From CATOSP01 sp965197545 (GTDB taxonomy: Bacteria; Chloroflexota; Dehalococcoidia; Lucifugimonadales; UBA3495): a stretch of 64,000 bases of DNA. Positions 27,622 through 36,056 of the stretch are shown one piece after another. Each line of letters opens with the position of its first letter. The first letter of the stretch is position 1. The stretch lies in assembly GCA_965197545.1 (NCBI GenBank), contig CBDANJ010000007.1:682001-746000 (forward strand), given 5' to 3'. Under the pieces are notes generated by a model, which saw only the letters and a program-made list of their open reading frames with translations, did not search any database and was not told the DNA's origin. The position numbers and the translations under genes were made by a program.

Positions 27622-28704
27622 TTAGCCGGCTAAAGCGTCTCCCAGGTTTTGTTCTTCTTCCCAGGTAACCAGGGAGTCGATGATGTCGTCCAACTCCCCT
27701 TCCATCACCCGGGGAATGCCGTGGAAGTTGGAGTTGATCCGGTGGTCGGTGATCCGGTCCTGCGGATAGTTGTAAGTCCGGATCTTTTCGGAGCGTTCAG
27801 CGGTGCCGACCTGGGCACGTCGGATCTGGGTTATCTCCGCGGCCTTGCGTCCCTCTTCGGCCTCATACAGCCGGGCCCGGAGCATGGCCATGGCCTTCTG
27901 CTTGTTCTTATGCTGGGACCGTTCGTCCTGACAGGTCACGGTCAAGCCCGAGGGTTCGTGGACGATACGGACCGCCGTTGCCACCTTGTTCACGTTCTGC
28001 CCGCCGTGGCCGCCGGCGTGGAAGATGTCGATGCGCAGCTCGTCCGGGTTGACGCGGACGTCAACTTCGTCGGCTTCGGGGAGCACGGCCACCGTGGCCG
28101 TTGAGGTGTGGATTCTTCCCTGGGCTTCGGTCTCAGGGATTCGTTGAACTCGATGGACGCCCCGTTCGTACTTGAGGCGGCTGAACGCTCCCCTGCCCTG
28201 GACTTCAAACACGATCTTGTTGAACCCGCCCAGTTCAGAGGGGTTGGAGTCCATGATGTCCACGCGCCAGTTCTGTAGCTGGGCGTAGCGGGCGTAGGCG
28301 CGGTACAGGGAGCCGGCGAAAAGGCTGGCTTCGGTGCCGCCTGTGCCGGAACGGATCTCCACGATCACGTCCCGCTCGTCGTTGGGGTCCTTGGGAAGCA
28401 GGGCCACCCTGAGTTCCTGAGCCAACTTATCCAGCTTTTCCGAGACTTCCTCGAGTTCCTCCTTGGCCATCCGGGTGAGTTCAGGGTCCGATCCCTCCTG
28501 CACCAAGGCTTCCAGGTCCTTTTGCTCCTCTATGAGGTTCTCGTGCCGTTGGGAGATACCTACCAGCTTTTCCAGCGATGCCCGCTCCCTGGCAAGGGTC
28601 TGAATACGCTCGAAATCGGTGGCGACTTCCTGTTGACCCATCAGGTCTTCGATTTCCCTGAATCGCTCAAGAACGGGGCCGAGTTTGTCGAATATCGAAA
28701 TCAT
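27622..28704 (-). CDS. prfA: Peptide chain release factor 1 (RF1)
   Basis: 360-residue class-I release factor. The GGQ motif is in GGHGGQNVNK and the stop-codon recognition tripeptide region reads PETEAQGRIHTSTATVAV, the RF1-type PxT. RF1 reads UAA and UAG, not UGA, so it does not compete with UGA recoding; RF2 would, and its gene is not here. The prfA-prmC order is conserved in bacteria. ATG 28704 has an AGGA site. Confidence 0.95.
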   Translation of the reverse strand: MISIFDKLGPVLERFREIEDLMGQQEVATDFERIQTLARERASLEKLVGISQRHENLIEEQKDLEALVQEGSDPELTRMAKEELEEVSEKLDKLAQELRVALLPKDPNDERDVIVEIRSGTGGTEASLFAGSLYRAYARYAQLQNWRVDIMDSNPSELGGFNKIVFEVQGRGAFSRLKYERGVHRVQRIPETEAQGRIHTSTATVAVLPEADEVDVRVNPDELRIDIFHAGGHGGQNVNKVATAVRIVHEPSGLTVTCQDERSQHKNKQKAMAMLRARLYEAEEGRKAAEITQIRRAQVGTAERSEKIRTYNYPQDRITDHRINSNFHGIPRVMEGELDDIIDSLVTWEEEQNLGDALAG

Positions 28705-28971
28705 GCCTAATCCTGGAGGGGGCCAATCTGGATGCGGCGGTGCTCGAGGGGAACCCCTTCGCTCGGATGTAAAGTCTATCCCAAATGGTCAAGACTCACA
28801 AGGGTATGCTTTAGTTTCGCCAGGAGCTTTCGATTGCCGCTCTCTGCGGTCCCCCTGAGCGCAGGGAAGCGAGTCCTTCTGCTACGCTGAGCTCCGATCA
28901 GGATGAGCGGGTCCTTTGTTGAAGAGCAAAGGTTCGTATATTTCCAGCGGTCTATTGGTCTGCAGGCCTTT

Positions 28972-29238
28972 TTACAACACTGGCAATTTGGAGCCATGAA
29001 TGGACGGATCGTTAGCTAATATCGTTCGGGACCGAGCACCACCGGCGACGGCATCCTCGTTAAGACCAAGAAGTACCCGTACAATTCGCTCGTAAATCTC
29101 AATTCGGACTGGATCAACCGCACACTAATGAAATGACCAAAACTACTGAGCTCTGAGGTCTTGCCTAATGCCCTGGACTTCATCCATTTGCAGAGGTTGG
29201 AGCTTTCGGACATCGAAAGGCATGAGGCTTGCCAACAT
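28972..29238 (-). pseudogene. C-terminal remnant of a decayed gene (possibly DNA methylase/restriction type)
   Basis: The minus frame ending at TAA 28972-28974 reads MPFDVRKLQPLQMDEVQGIR, then two in-frame TAG codons, then VRIEIYERIVRVLLGLNEDA and NDPSIHGSK. This has the composition of a real protein tail and resembles the end of large restriction/modification-type proteins. With the fragment at 29458-29813 it probably represents one gene that has lost its middle. The family assignment is weak. Confidence 0.45.
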
Positions 29239-29435
29239 GCCTTTACTCCGTGGATGAGTCCATATCAAATCGGAGGGTATGTAATTGCATCCGTTCGAAT
29301 TTCACCGATGGGGACATAGCCGCCAGAGTTGGAGCGCTTAGGTGAATGGCAGACTAAACTACCTCGGCTCCCACAATGACCTTCTCGACCATGGCCCGAT
29401 GGAGGTTCGTGCCGTCCATGTTCACGGGGAACGCG

Positions 29436-29457
29436 GCGGAGGCGTCGACGCCTCCGC
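29436..29457. repeat. 22-bp perfect palindrome
   Basis: The palindrome is centred on GGCGTCGACGCC and extends to GCGGA/TCCGC on each side. It lies within the decayed region, next to the stop of the N-terminal pseudogene fragment. Confidence 0.7.
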
Positions 29458-29813
29458 TTAAGCAAGTCCTGTGGGAGAGCCGGTGAGTTGGGGGCCAGAA
29501 GTACTGTCTATGCGCAATTCCTGCCACTTGAGCGCCGCGGTTGCCAGCCGCTCATACAGATGCTGTTGGCTGGTCGTACGAAGCCTGCCCGGAACGGTCA
29601 CAGCGAAGGCCCTCTGAATCTTCTGCCCGTCCTACTCCATACCGAGCCGGGAAAGTGCGTCCGCTTCCACGGTCGAGGCGGGCTCGAGCTTCGTTTCAAG
29701 AACCACGGCGTTTCCGCAACTGCTGACAGGTTGACCCGTTCTCCAATGAGTCTGGCCAACGTGTCGTTTATGATGCTCTCGTGGCTGCGATCTTTAGCAG
29801 AGTCGGTTGTCAT
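29458..29813 (-). pseudogene. N-terminal remnant of a decayed gene with frameshift and nonsense codon
   Basis: The minus strand opens at ATG 29813 with MTTDSAKDRSHESIINDTLA...NLSAVAE. The frame then shifts near 29709 and continues VVLETKLEPASTVEADALSR, an in-frame TAG, then IQRAFAVTVPGRLRTTSQQH and ALKWQELRIDSTSGPQLTG before TAA at 29458-29460. The smooth protein-like sequence across the shift and stop identifies a pseudogene. I do not recognise the intact family with confidence. It sits directly beside a toxin-antitoxin pair. Confidence 0.6.
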
Positions 29814-29874
29814 TCTAGGAGTAAATCACCCCAATTGGGATAACTCACGCTATCTTGAGATCCCTGAAGCGCGG

Positions 29875-30288
29875 TCATTGCGCACTGATTTCGAAGGGAT
29901 TTTGCAGCCCTACTTCGAGTTGGCTAAAGTCACCCATGTTTCTCGTAACCACCGTCAGCCAGTGAACGATGGCCGTCGCCGCGATCATGGCATCCTCTGT
30001 CAGGGTGTCTGACTTCCGGTGCATCAGCCGTGCCCACTGGCGAAACGCGGGAGCGTCCATCGGCAACACTCCGTAGGAGGTCAGGACCTTGTCCAGCCAA
30101 GCTTCCAGCTCCTCAGCCTTGGCTTCATCCTGCCCACGAGTGATTTCGATCCCCGCCTGTATCTCTCCGACCGTGACCGCAGACACGTAGAGCTGGTCCG
30201 CAGGCACGTCGGAAATCCATTCCAAGACGGCGCCGTGGGGACGGGGACGCCTCAACTCCGATACTACGTTGGTATCCAGGAGGTACAT
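29875..30288 (-). CDS. PIN-domain toxin (VapC/FitB type)
   Basis: 137-residue PIN ribonuclease. Acidic residues expected at the active site are in MYLLDTNVVSELRR (D5), the GEIQAGIE helix, and LTEDAMIAATAI with a final TRNMGDF. The family cleaves RNA, commonly tRNA. It starts 5 bp downstream of a Phd/YefM-type antitoxin gene. Location in a decayed patch fits mobile toxin-antitoxin insertion. Confidence 0.9.
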   Translation of the reverse strand: MYLLDTNVVSELRRPRPHGAVLEWISDVPADQLYVSAVTVGEIQAGIEITRGQDEAKAEELEAWLDKVLTSYGVLPMDAPAFRQWARLMHRKSDTLTEDAMIAATAIVHWLTVVTRNMGDFSQLEVGLQNPFEISAQ

Positions 30289-30293
30289 CGGTC

Positions 30294-30554
30294 TTAATCC
30301 ACCACTTGAAGCGTCCGGTGACGATGCTTCGCACGTGGTGGCGTAAGGGTCTCCGTCCGTGCCTCGGGGGTGAGCAGCAATTCCTTCAAGTCCGGCCTAG
30401 TCATCCGCTCCAACCTACGCCACTCCTCGATGGGAAGGAGTACAGCCGCTTCCACGCCACGTTTGGTCACGATTTGAGGCCCATCCGCCAGTGTCGTCTC
30501 GAGGAGTTCACTGAACCTCGCCTTGGCGTCTTGTACCGGCCATTTCCTGCTCAT
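30294..30554 (-). CDS. Antitoxin, Phd/YefM family
   Basis: 86-residue protein. The N-terminus KWPVQDAKARFSELLETTLADGPQIVTKRGVEAAVL is the Phd/YefM DNA-binding fold, and the C-terminal half (TETLTPPRAKHRH) would wrap the toxin. It is the first gene of the toxin-antitoxin pair, so the complex probably represses its own promoter just upstream of 30554. Confidence 0.9.
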   Translation of the reverse strand: MSRKWPVQDAKARFSELLETTLADGPQIVTKRGVEAAVLLPIEEWRRLERMTRPDLKELLLTPEARTETLTPPRAKHRHRTLQVVD

Positions 30555-31418
30555 GGTTCACCCCGGCCGTTTACTAATAACTAGAGCCCAGACTAGGTTG
30601 AAACATAGTCAGTGTCAAGATGGGTCTGCCGATGATTAGTGGTCAGTATCCAGTGGTTGGTGGCTCCGCTGGCCGACACTAATCAAGGACCATTGGAATC
30701 CGCCCACTTACTACCCGGAACCGGCCACTGACCACCAAACACTGAACACTTGCAGCCTATGCTGCAGAGATGGGCCAAGGCGCCAACCGCTGACGTACGA
30801 CTACCATTACACTGTCCGTGTTCATATTCCCAAACTCAGCCAAGCCCTCTGTCCAATTCCTGCTTAGTGAGCGATATCCTATCTGGTAGCTAAAGGCCCC
30901 TCTCGGCGCCAGAATGCCGTCCAAACCAGAATTGCTTGCCGCGGGGTCTTATTTCCCCCTTTAGCAGCTCGCTCAAGAAAGAATCCACTGGCAAGCTTAG
31001 TATCCATACTAAACTAATACCAAGGTGAAATACGCATATCGAGGAAGCCAATCGGCGGCACTGGACCGCTTTCCAAGTACAGGTGGAAGAGACTCACCGT
31101 ACCATCCAGGCTAATTTTCCTCTCCCCACAAATGTAGATTTCACCTTGGCTTTAGTTTAGATGCCTCCTAAGGAGTAGATTACCTCCTAAAAGTCCTCAC
31201 CGGCTAACACGCGCTTGTCTTGGCCCGAAACCCAGAACTTTTCAATTGTCGCTCTATCCGCTTGCCCTGAGCGCGGTCGAAGGCCTGTCCCAAGCGAGGC
31301 ATGTCCCTCGGCTATGCTGCGCTCCGCTCAGGACAGAGGGCTAGGCTGCTTGATCGGTCATTGACCGAGAAAACTGTAAGACTCCGGGACGGGTATGCTC
31401 GCCACGGCCTCAGATTCC
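30555..31418. other. 864-bp gene-poor region
   Basis: No frame on either strand has family similarity or a ribosome site. It contains a MITE-like element at 31009-31160, an imperfect inverted repeat built on CAGTGGTTGG/CCACTGACCACC around 30640-30745, and a CCTGAGCGCGGTCGAAGG-type degenerate repeat around 31268-31345. Base composition is lower in GC than neighbouring coding DNA. Confidence 0.55.
31009..31160. repeat. MITE-like element with 23-bp terminal inverted repeats
   Basis: Arms 31009-31031 and 31138-31160 match at 21 of 23 positions, starting CTAAACTAA and including CCAAGGTGAAAT. The 106-bp interior has no coding frame. No clear target-site duplication was found. Confidence 0.5.
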
Positions 31419-32138
31419 CTACGGCGGGTTCTCTCCCCAGTGCAGGGTCACGGCGCCGAAGCCCAGTTTCATGTAGCCGACGTTGGCCAGACCTACCTTC
31501 TTGAACAGGTCCGCCAGTCTCGAGGCTTCTTGAAAATACCCTACGGACTCGGGGAGGTAGGTGTAGGCTTCCCGGTCCCCCGCTACGATCCCGCCCAATA
31601 GCGGCACCAATCTCTGGGAGTAAAGCCGCAAAGGCGTTGTCAATTTCCCACTGCCCATCGGCGTTAATTCCAGCGTGCCAACCCGTCCGCCCGGTTGGAC
31701 GACCCTTACCATCTCGGAAATGGCCCGCTCGAGGTCCGCCATGTTGCGCAGACTGAAGCCCGCTGTGGCGCAGGCGAACTCCCCGTCCCGGAACGGCAGG
31801 CTGTGGGCGTCACCCACCAGGAATGCAGTCCGGGACGACAGTCCCCTGGCGCGGGATTTCTCTCTGGCCAATTCGATCATCTCCGGCAGGAAGTCCACGC
31901 CTACCGAACGTTCGATACCCTCGCATCGGGCCAACGCAAACGCTAGGTCTCCCGTGCCGGTGGCAATGTCCAGAGCCTTACCCCTGAGTCCTTTGGAGGC
32001 GAGGCGGGCCGTCTTTTGCTTCCAGCGCAGGTGCAACCCGCCGGTCATCAGCGTGTTCATCAGGTCGTAGCGGCCCGAAATCCGGGCGAACATCTCCGCG
32101 ACGTACCGTTGTTTCGCCCCGCCTGTCAGTCCGGCCAA
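31419..32138 (-). CDS. Menaquinone C-methyltransferase (UbiE/MenG)
   Basis: 239-residue SAM-dependent enzyme of the UbiE/MenG family, the last methylation in menaquinone synthesis. N-terminal VAEMFARISGRYDLMNTLM is the family start, LDIATGTGDLAFALA the SAM site, and VVQPGGRVGTLELTPM a later strand. Its first 36 codons are duplicated in the chimeric fragment at 32496-32723. It is the distal gene of the ubiD-ubiA-ubiX cluster, which fits the late steps of the futalosine route (mqnL, mqnP, mqnM, menG). Confidence 0.93.
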   Translation of the reverse strand: MAGLTGGAKQRYVAEMFARISGRYDLMNTLMTGGLHLRWKQKTARLASKGLRGKALDIATGTGDLAFALARCEGIERSVGVDFLPEMIELAREKSRARGLSSRTAFLVGDAHSLPFRDGEFACATAGFSLRNMADLERAISEMVRVVQPGGRVGTLELTPMGSGKLTTPLRLYSQRLVPLLGGIVAGDREAYTYLPESVGYFQEASRLADLFKKVGLANVGYMKLGFGAVTLHWGENPP

Positions 32139-32142
32139 GGAC

Positions 32143-32496
32143 TCAACCCATCAACAAACGCATGGGGTGAAGGGTCCGGCTGAAAGGGTTTAACATTAGC
32201 CCTAACTCCTCCAACGTTATGACTCCCAACAGGGCGCCGTCACCGGGTTCGCCCAGGACCACCGGGGTGTGGGTCTCACCATGCGGCAAGACCATGTAAC
32301 AACTTGACATGTTCCTGGTTATCGACGTGCCATCTGCCAGGGAAAACCGCTCTTCCCTGGTCGCCTCGAGACCAATCGCCCGCCACACCTCATTCGGAAG
32401 CAGTGTGTACATGGAGCCGCTGTCAACAAGAAATTCAACGGTCTCCTCGTCGCCGTTTGGCCCACGCGCCCGGCCCGTGACATTGGTGATTCCCAT
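32143..32496 (-). CDS. Small retropepsin-like (clan AA) aspartic protease domain protein
   Basis: 117-residue single-domain protein. The catalytic motif is FLVDSGSMYTLLP (D25, S26, G27), followed by the ADGTSITR flap region and a hydrophobic LLGVITLEELGLML with the family's second hydrophobic-Gly pattern. Such domains work as homodimers. It is embedded between the chimeric fragment and the UbiE gene, its ATG overlapping the fragment's stop by one base. It has no known role in menaquinone synthesis, so it is probably inserted. Confidence 0.8.
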   Translation of the reverse strand: MGITNVTGRARGPNGDEETVEFLVDSGSMYTLLPNEVWRAIGLEATREERFSLADGTSITRNMSSCYMVLPHGETHTPVVLGEPGDGALLGVITLEELGLMLNPFSRTLHPMRLLMG

Positions 32497-32723
32497 TAGC
32501 TCGACTCCTGGTATTGCAAATCGTCAGGCAGCGCTTCGTCGATGCCGAGGGCGGCCAAAATCCTGCCGACCACGAATTCGATTATATCCCCGACAGTTTG
32601 GGGCTTCCAACGGTGGTGCAGCCCCCCGGTCATCAGCGTGTTCATCAGGTCGTAGCGGCCCGAAATACGGGCGAACATCTCCGCGACGTACCGTTGTTTC
32701 GCCCCTCCGGTCAGCCCCGCCAC
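32496..32723 (-). pseudogene. Chimeric ubiE-5'/ubiX-3' fragment
   Basis: This 75-residue open frame starts with the same 36 residues as the neighbouring UbiE (MAGLTGGAKQRYVAEMFARI...) with one change, then switches to a version of the UbiX C-terminus (VGDIIEFVVGRILAALGIDE against VDDIVDFVVGRVLVALGIDE). The join is at GAAGC, a short identity shared by both parents. The UbiE part is nearly identical in DNA while the UbiX part is more diverged. It lacks the catalytic parts of both proteins. Confidence 0.85.
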
Positions 32724-32768
32724 GAAATCACGTCCGCTGCGGAAGTCCCGATTGAACGGCAGGAGGCA

Positions 32769-33356
32769 TTAGCCGGCCTTGTCCCGGTATTGAAGGTCCT
32801 CCGGCAGCGTCTCGTCGATGCCAAGTGCCACCAGGACCCTCCCAACAACGAAATCGACGATATCGTCCACCGACTGCGGCTTCAAATAAAACGCCGGCTC
32901 CGGCGGCAACACCACGGCTCCCATCCTGGAAAGGGTCAACATGTTCTCCAGGTGAATGCTGTGCAGAGGGGTCTCCCTGGGGACTATGACCAGACGACGG
33001 CGTTCCTTGAGGCAAACATCCGCGGCCCTGGTCAGCAGGTTGCTGGAAATCCCGTGGGCGATTGACGCTATGCTGTTCATACTGCACGGCACCACCACCA
33101 TCCCGGCGGTGGGGTAGGTGCCGCTGGCTATGGGGGCTCTCAAGTCGTTCAAGGCGTGGAAGGTGAAATGGGGGTCTTCTCGCCACGCGCTCAGGGTCTC
33201 GTTGAAGGAAACTCCCAGCTCTTCTTGCCAGACCATTCTCGCGGCATTGGAGCAAACGACCTGGGTCGGCACACGCCGGTTTAGCAACTGGTCCACGGTC
33301 CTATGGGCCAGCACCGCGCCGCTTGCCCCGGAGATTCCGACTACGACAGGGTTCAT
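32769..33356 (-). CDS. Flavin prenyltransferase (UbiX/MqnM type)
   Basis: 195-residue UbiX-family protein that prenylates FMN to make the cofactor needed by UbiD decarboxylases. VVVGISGASGAVLAHR (FMN site), VVVPCSMNSIASIAHGI and LVIVPRETPLHSIHLENML are the conserved blocks. It is encoded 13 bp downstream of UbiA on the same strand. Its client UbiD is two genes upstream. Confidence 0.94.
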   Translation of the reverse strand: MNPVVVGISGASGAVLAHRTVDQLLNRRVPTQVVCSNAARMVWQEELGVSFNETLSAWREDPHFTFHALNDLRAPIASGTYPTAGMVVVPCSMNSIASIAHGISSNLLTRAADVCLKERRRLVIVPRETPLHSIHLENMLTLSRMGAVVLPPEPAFYLKPQSVDDIVDFVVGRVLVALGIDETLPEDLQYRDKAG

Positions 33357-33369
33357 GGGGTGTCCAGAC

Positions 33370-34248
33370 CTAAAGCACCAATGCCAGGATGGTGAAGACC
33401 AGGTGGATCATCGACACGGAGCTGTTGAACTTGAAGAAGGGCGCGTGCAGTTTCGAGAGGTCGTCCTCCTTCAGAAAGGCGTTCTCCACCACCAACAGGG
33501 CAACGGCGAAGCCCCAGCCGATGTAGTAGTAGAAGTTCAGCTCCAGCCAGAGTCCCAGTACCAGCAGCGAGACCGCCGAGAGGAAGTGCAAAAACCTGGT
33601 GATGTTGAACGCCGCGCCTATCCCGAATCGCCTTGGGATGGAGTTGACCCCGTATTCTCTATCGAAGTCGTAGTCGCCGCATGAGTAGAGAACGTCGAAC
33701 CCTCCGGCCCACGTGGCAACCGCGAACGAAAGAAGCACCGCCTGGGGCTCCAGCGTCCCTGTCACCCCGATCCATGCCCCGATGGGCGCGATGGCGAGAC
33801 CCCAGCCCAGGAACAGATTGCAAGCCCAGGTGTAATACTTGGCGTAGGAGTAGAGGACTACGTACACCGCCGCAACCGGGGCCAGAATCAAAGTCAGCGT
33901 GTTTAGCTGGTACGCCGCGAAGAAGAACACCGCCACCGAAACCACCATCATCGCGAGGACTTCTCTGGGCGATAGTAATCCCTGGGGAAGGTGCCGGTTG
34001 GCTGTGCGCGGGTTGGCCGCGTCTTCCTTGCGGTGAATCAGGCGGTTGGCGGACATGGCCAGGGTACGGGCTCCGGCCATTGCCACCGTGATCCAGATAA
34101 ATGCGTTCCAGGTCGGCCAACCATCCGCAGCCAGCACCATGCCCATGTAGGCGAACGGTAAGGCGTAAAGCGACTCCCATACCCTGATCGCTCCCAGGTA
34201 CATGGAAATCTTCACCAATGGGTTTCGAGTTGTCGCCAGCGCGCTCAT
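33370..34248 (-). CDS. UbiA-family prenyltransferase (MqnP-like)
   Basis: 292-residue polytopic membrane enzyme that attaches the prenyl tail to the aromatic ring. The second Asp motif is intact in DYDFDREYGVNSIPRRFG. The first, usually N(D/R)xxDxxxDAxNPRT, reads NRLIHRKEDAANPRT, with His at the first Asp. The NR start and NPRT tail match MqnP-type proteins of the futalosine route. Seven to nine helices are evident. It lies between ubiD and ubiX, 46 bp and 13 bp away. Confidence 0.9.
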   Translation of the reverse strand: MSALATTRNPLVKISMYLGAIRVWESLYALPFAYMGMVLAADGWPTWNAFIWITVAMAGARTLAMSANRLIHRKEDAANPRTANRHLPQGLLSPREVLAMMVVSVAVFFFAAYQLNTLTLILAPVAAVYVVLYSYAKYYTWACNLFLGWGLAIAPIGAWIGVTGTLEPQAVLLSFAVATWAGGFDVLYSCGDYDFDREYGVNSIPRRFGIGAAFNITRFLHFLSAVSLLVLGLWLELNFYYYIGWGFAVALLVVENAFLKEDDLSKLHAPFFKFNSSVSMIHLVFTILALVL

Positions 34249-34294
34249 GGATGCCTCACATCTACTTCCAGGGGTATTTGCCGTTGTAGTGTCC

Positions 34295-35752
34295 CTAGCC
34301 TATTCCGTATTCTTGCCATTTTTGGTCGACCAGCTCTCTGATCACATCCGACATGACTATCTCCGGGGGCCACTCTCGGGTCCGGCCTTCTCCGGGGCCC
34401 TTGTGGGTCGCGTCAATTCCCACCTTGCCGCCGAATTTGGGCGTTGCCGTGGCGTGGTCAAGGTCGTCCAACGGGCCGGTGGTGATGACAATGTCCCTGG
34501 CAGCATCCAGGTTATTTGCCACCCGCCAGGTGACCTCGGCCGGGTCTTGAACATCGACGAAGTGGTCGACCACGACGATGATTTTGGCCAGGCTCATGAG
34601 CCCCAGCCCCCATAGGCCGTGCATGACCTTCCTCGCTTGCCCCGGGTACTCCTTCTTGATGGACACGATGACCAGGTTGTGGAAGATGCCTTCCGCGGGC
34701 ATGTTGATGTCCACGACTTCGGGGAGGATCGTCCGTATCGCGGGCAAGAAGAGCCGTTCGGTGACCTTTCCCATCCAATAGTCCTCCATGGGAGGGCGGC
34801 CAACGACGATGGTGGGATAGATGGGTTCGCGGCGGCGGGTGATACACGTTACATGGAAAACAGGGTATTCGTCCTCCATAGAGTAGTAGCCGGTATGGTC
34901 GCCGAAAGGACCCTCGACTCGTTCCTCGCCAGGGACCACGTAGCCTTCCAATACGATCTCGGCGTGGGCGGGAACGAGCAGGTCGCTGGTCTTGGCCTTG
35001 ACCAACTCCACCGCTTCCTTTCTCAAGAAACCGGCCACCGTCATTTCGTCCATGTCCGGGGGCAGGGGAGCGGAGCCGGTCCAGATGCTCGCCGGGTCTC
35101 CACCCAGAGCAACCGCGACGTCCAGCCGGTCCATTCCCCGTTCCTGTCCCATTCGGTAATGGTGAGTCCCTACTTTATGGGTCTGCCAGTGCATTCCGGT
35201 GGTCCGGGAGTCGTAGACCTGAAGCCGGTAGGTGCCGTAGTTTTGGACGCCGGTCTCGGGGTCCTTACTGATGACCAGGGGCAACGTTATGTAACGGCCC
35301 CCATCCAAGGGCCAACACTTCAGTATGGGGAACTGGTCCAGGTTTACGTCCTCTCCCTCCAGGACTACTTCCTGGCACGGAGCCCGGCGTACAGTCCTGG
35401 GGCTGAACGAGCCCAGTTGGATGATTTGGCCCAGAGTGCGTAGTTTGTTGAGAATGCCCTCAGGCGGCCCCTGCACCAGACCCAAAAGCTCCCGGAACCG
35501 GTTGCCCAATTGGTCTAACTCGTCCACTCCCAGGGCCCACCCCATTCGCCGCGCCGAACCGAAAATGTTGATCAGGACGGGCATGTCGTAGCCGGCTACG
35601 TCTTCGAAGAGCAGTGCGGGGCCGCCGGTCTTAACCACACGGTCGGCGATCTCCGTGATCTCAAGCTCGCTGCTGACCTGGGTCTTGACTCTAATGAGGT
35701 CGCCCTTTTCTTCCAAAAAGGTGATGAATTCTCTCAGGTCCTTGAAACTCAT
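34295..35752 (-). CDS. UbiD-family decarboxylase (menaquinone synthesis)
   Basis: 485-residue prenyl-FMN-dependent decarboxylase. Opening SFKDLREFITFLEEKGDLIRV, the cofactor/metal region with QNYGTYRLQVYDSRTTGMHW, and the catalytic EGPFGDHTGYY...YPVFHVTCITRRREPI match UbiD (E-x-D/E triad region near 275-290). It is the first gene of the minus-strand cluster ubiD-ubiA-ubiX-(fragment)-(protease)-ubiE. The cluster order favours a role in the futalosine menaquinone pathway (MqnL). Confidence 0.93.
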   Translation of the reverse strand: MSFKDLREFITFLEEKGDLIRVKTQVSSELEITEIADRVVKTGGPALLFEDVAGYDMPVLINIFGSARRMGWALGVDELDQLGNRFRELLGLVQGPPEGILNKLRTLGQIIQLGSFSPRTVRRAPCQEVVLEGEDVNLDQFPILKCWPLDGGRYITLPLVISKDPETGVQNYGTYRLQVYDSRTTGMHWQTHKVGTHHYRMGQERGMDRLDVAVALGGDPASIWTGSAPLPPDMDEMTVAGFLRKEAVELVKAKTSDLLVPAHAEIVLEGYVVPGEERVEGPFGDHTGYYSMEDEYPVFHVTCITRRREPIYPTIVVGRPPMEDYWMGKVTERLFLPAIRTILPEVVDINMPAEGIFHNLVIVSIKKEYPGQARKVMHGLWGLGLMSLAKIIVVVDHFVDVQDPAEVTWRVANNLDAARDIVITTGPLDDLDHATATPKFGGKVGIDATHKGPGEGRTREWPPEIVMSDVIRELVDQKWQEYGIG

Positions 35753-36056
35753 GCTATTGCCTCGGTGAATTTGGGCGAAGGGTTACCCTATACCGGCGGA
35801 AATCGTGGGAAGGTCCGGAGGGGAGGTACAGTCGACCCAGTGAAATCATGGATGAGACCGGAGAACTGTGGCAAAAGGAGAGGTGTTTCGTGAAGACCGG
35901 TAAGAGGTCTGTGGCATCGGAAGTCGACTAAGAACGCAGACAGATAGACGGCATGACCCCTGACGGAGTCCTGAATGTAATAAGCCGGGCATTTCGCTTA
36001 CACACTGAGGGCCGGATCAGGCCAGCCCTCTGTGATTAGTTGGGACTGGCGAGAAC
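35753..36056. other. 304-bp intergenic region
   Basis: It carries the upstream region of the ubiD cluster on its left and a hairpin near the zinc-ribbon gene stop on its right. No gene, tRNA or riboswitch was recognised. Confidence 0.5.
36007..36030 (-). terminator. Hairpin downstream of the zinc-ribbon gene
   Basis: A 9-bp stem (minus strand GAGGGCTGG/CCGGCCCTC, one G-T pair) with a 6-nt loop lies 27 bp after the stop codon. A T-rich tract is weak, so terminator function is provisional. Confidence 0.4.

Noticed and set aside
29488..30012. 174-residue plus-strand frame opposite the pseudogene and toxin gene
   Set aside because: No similarity and no ribosome site; the minus strand gives protein-like sequence and a PIN toxin here.
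35753..36056. tRNA-Sec or another RNA gene in the intergenic region
   Set aside because: No acceptor-stem pairing or T-loop sequence was found; only a terminator-like hairpin near the right end.
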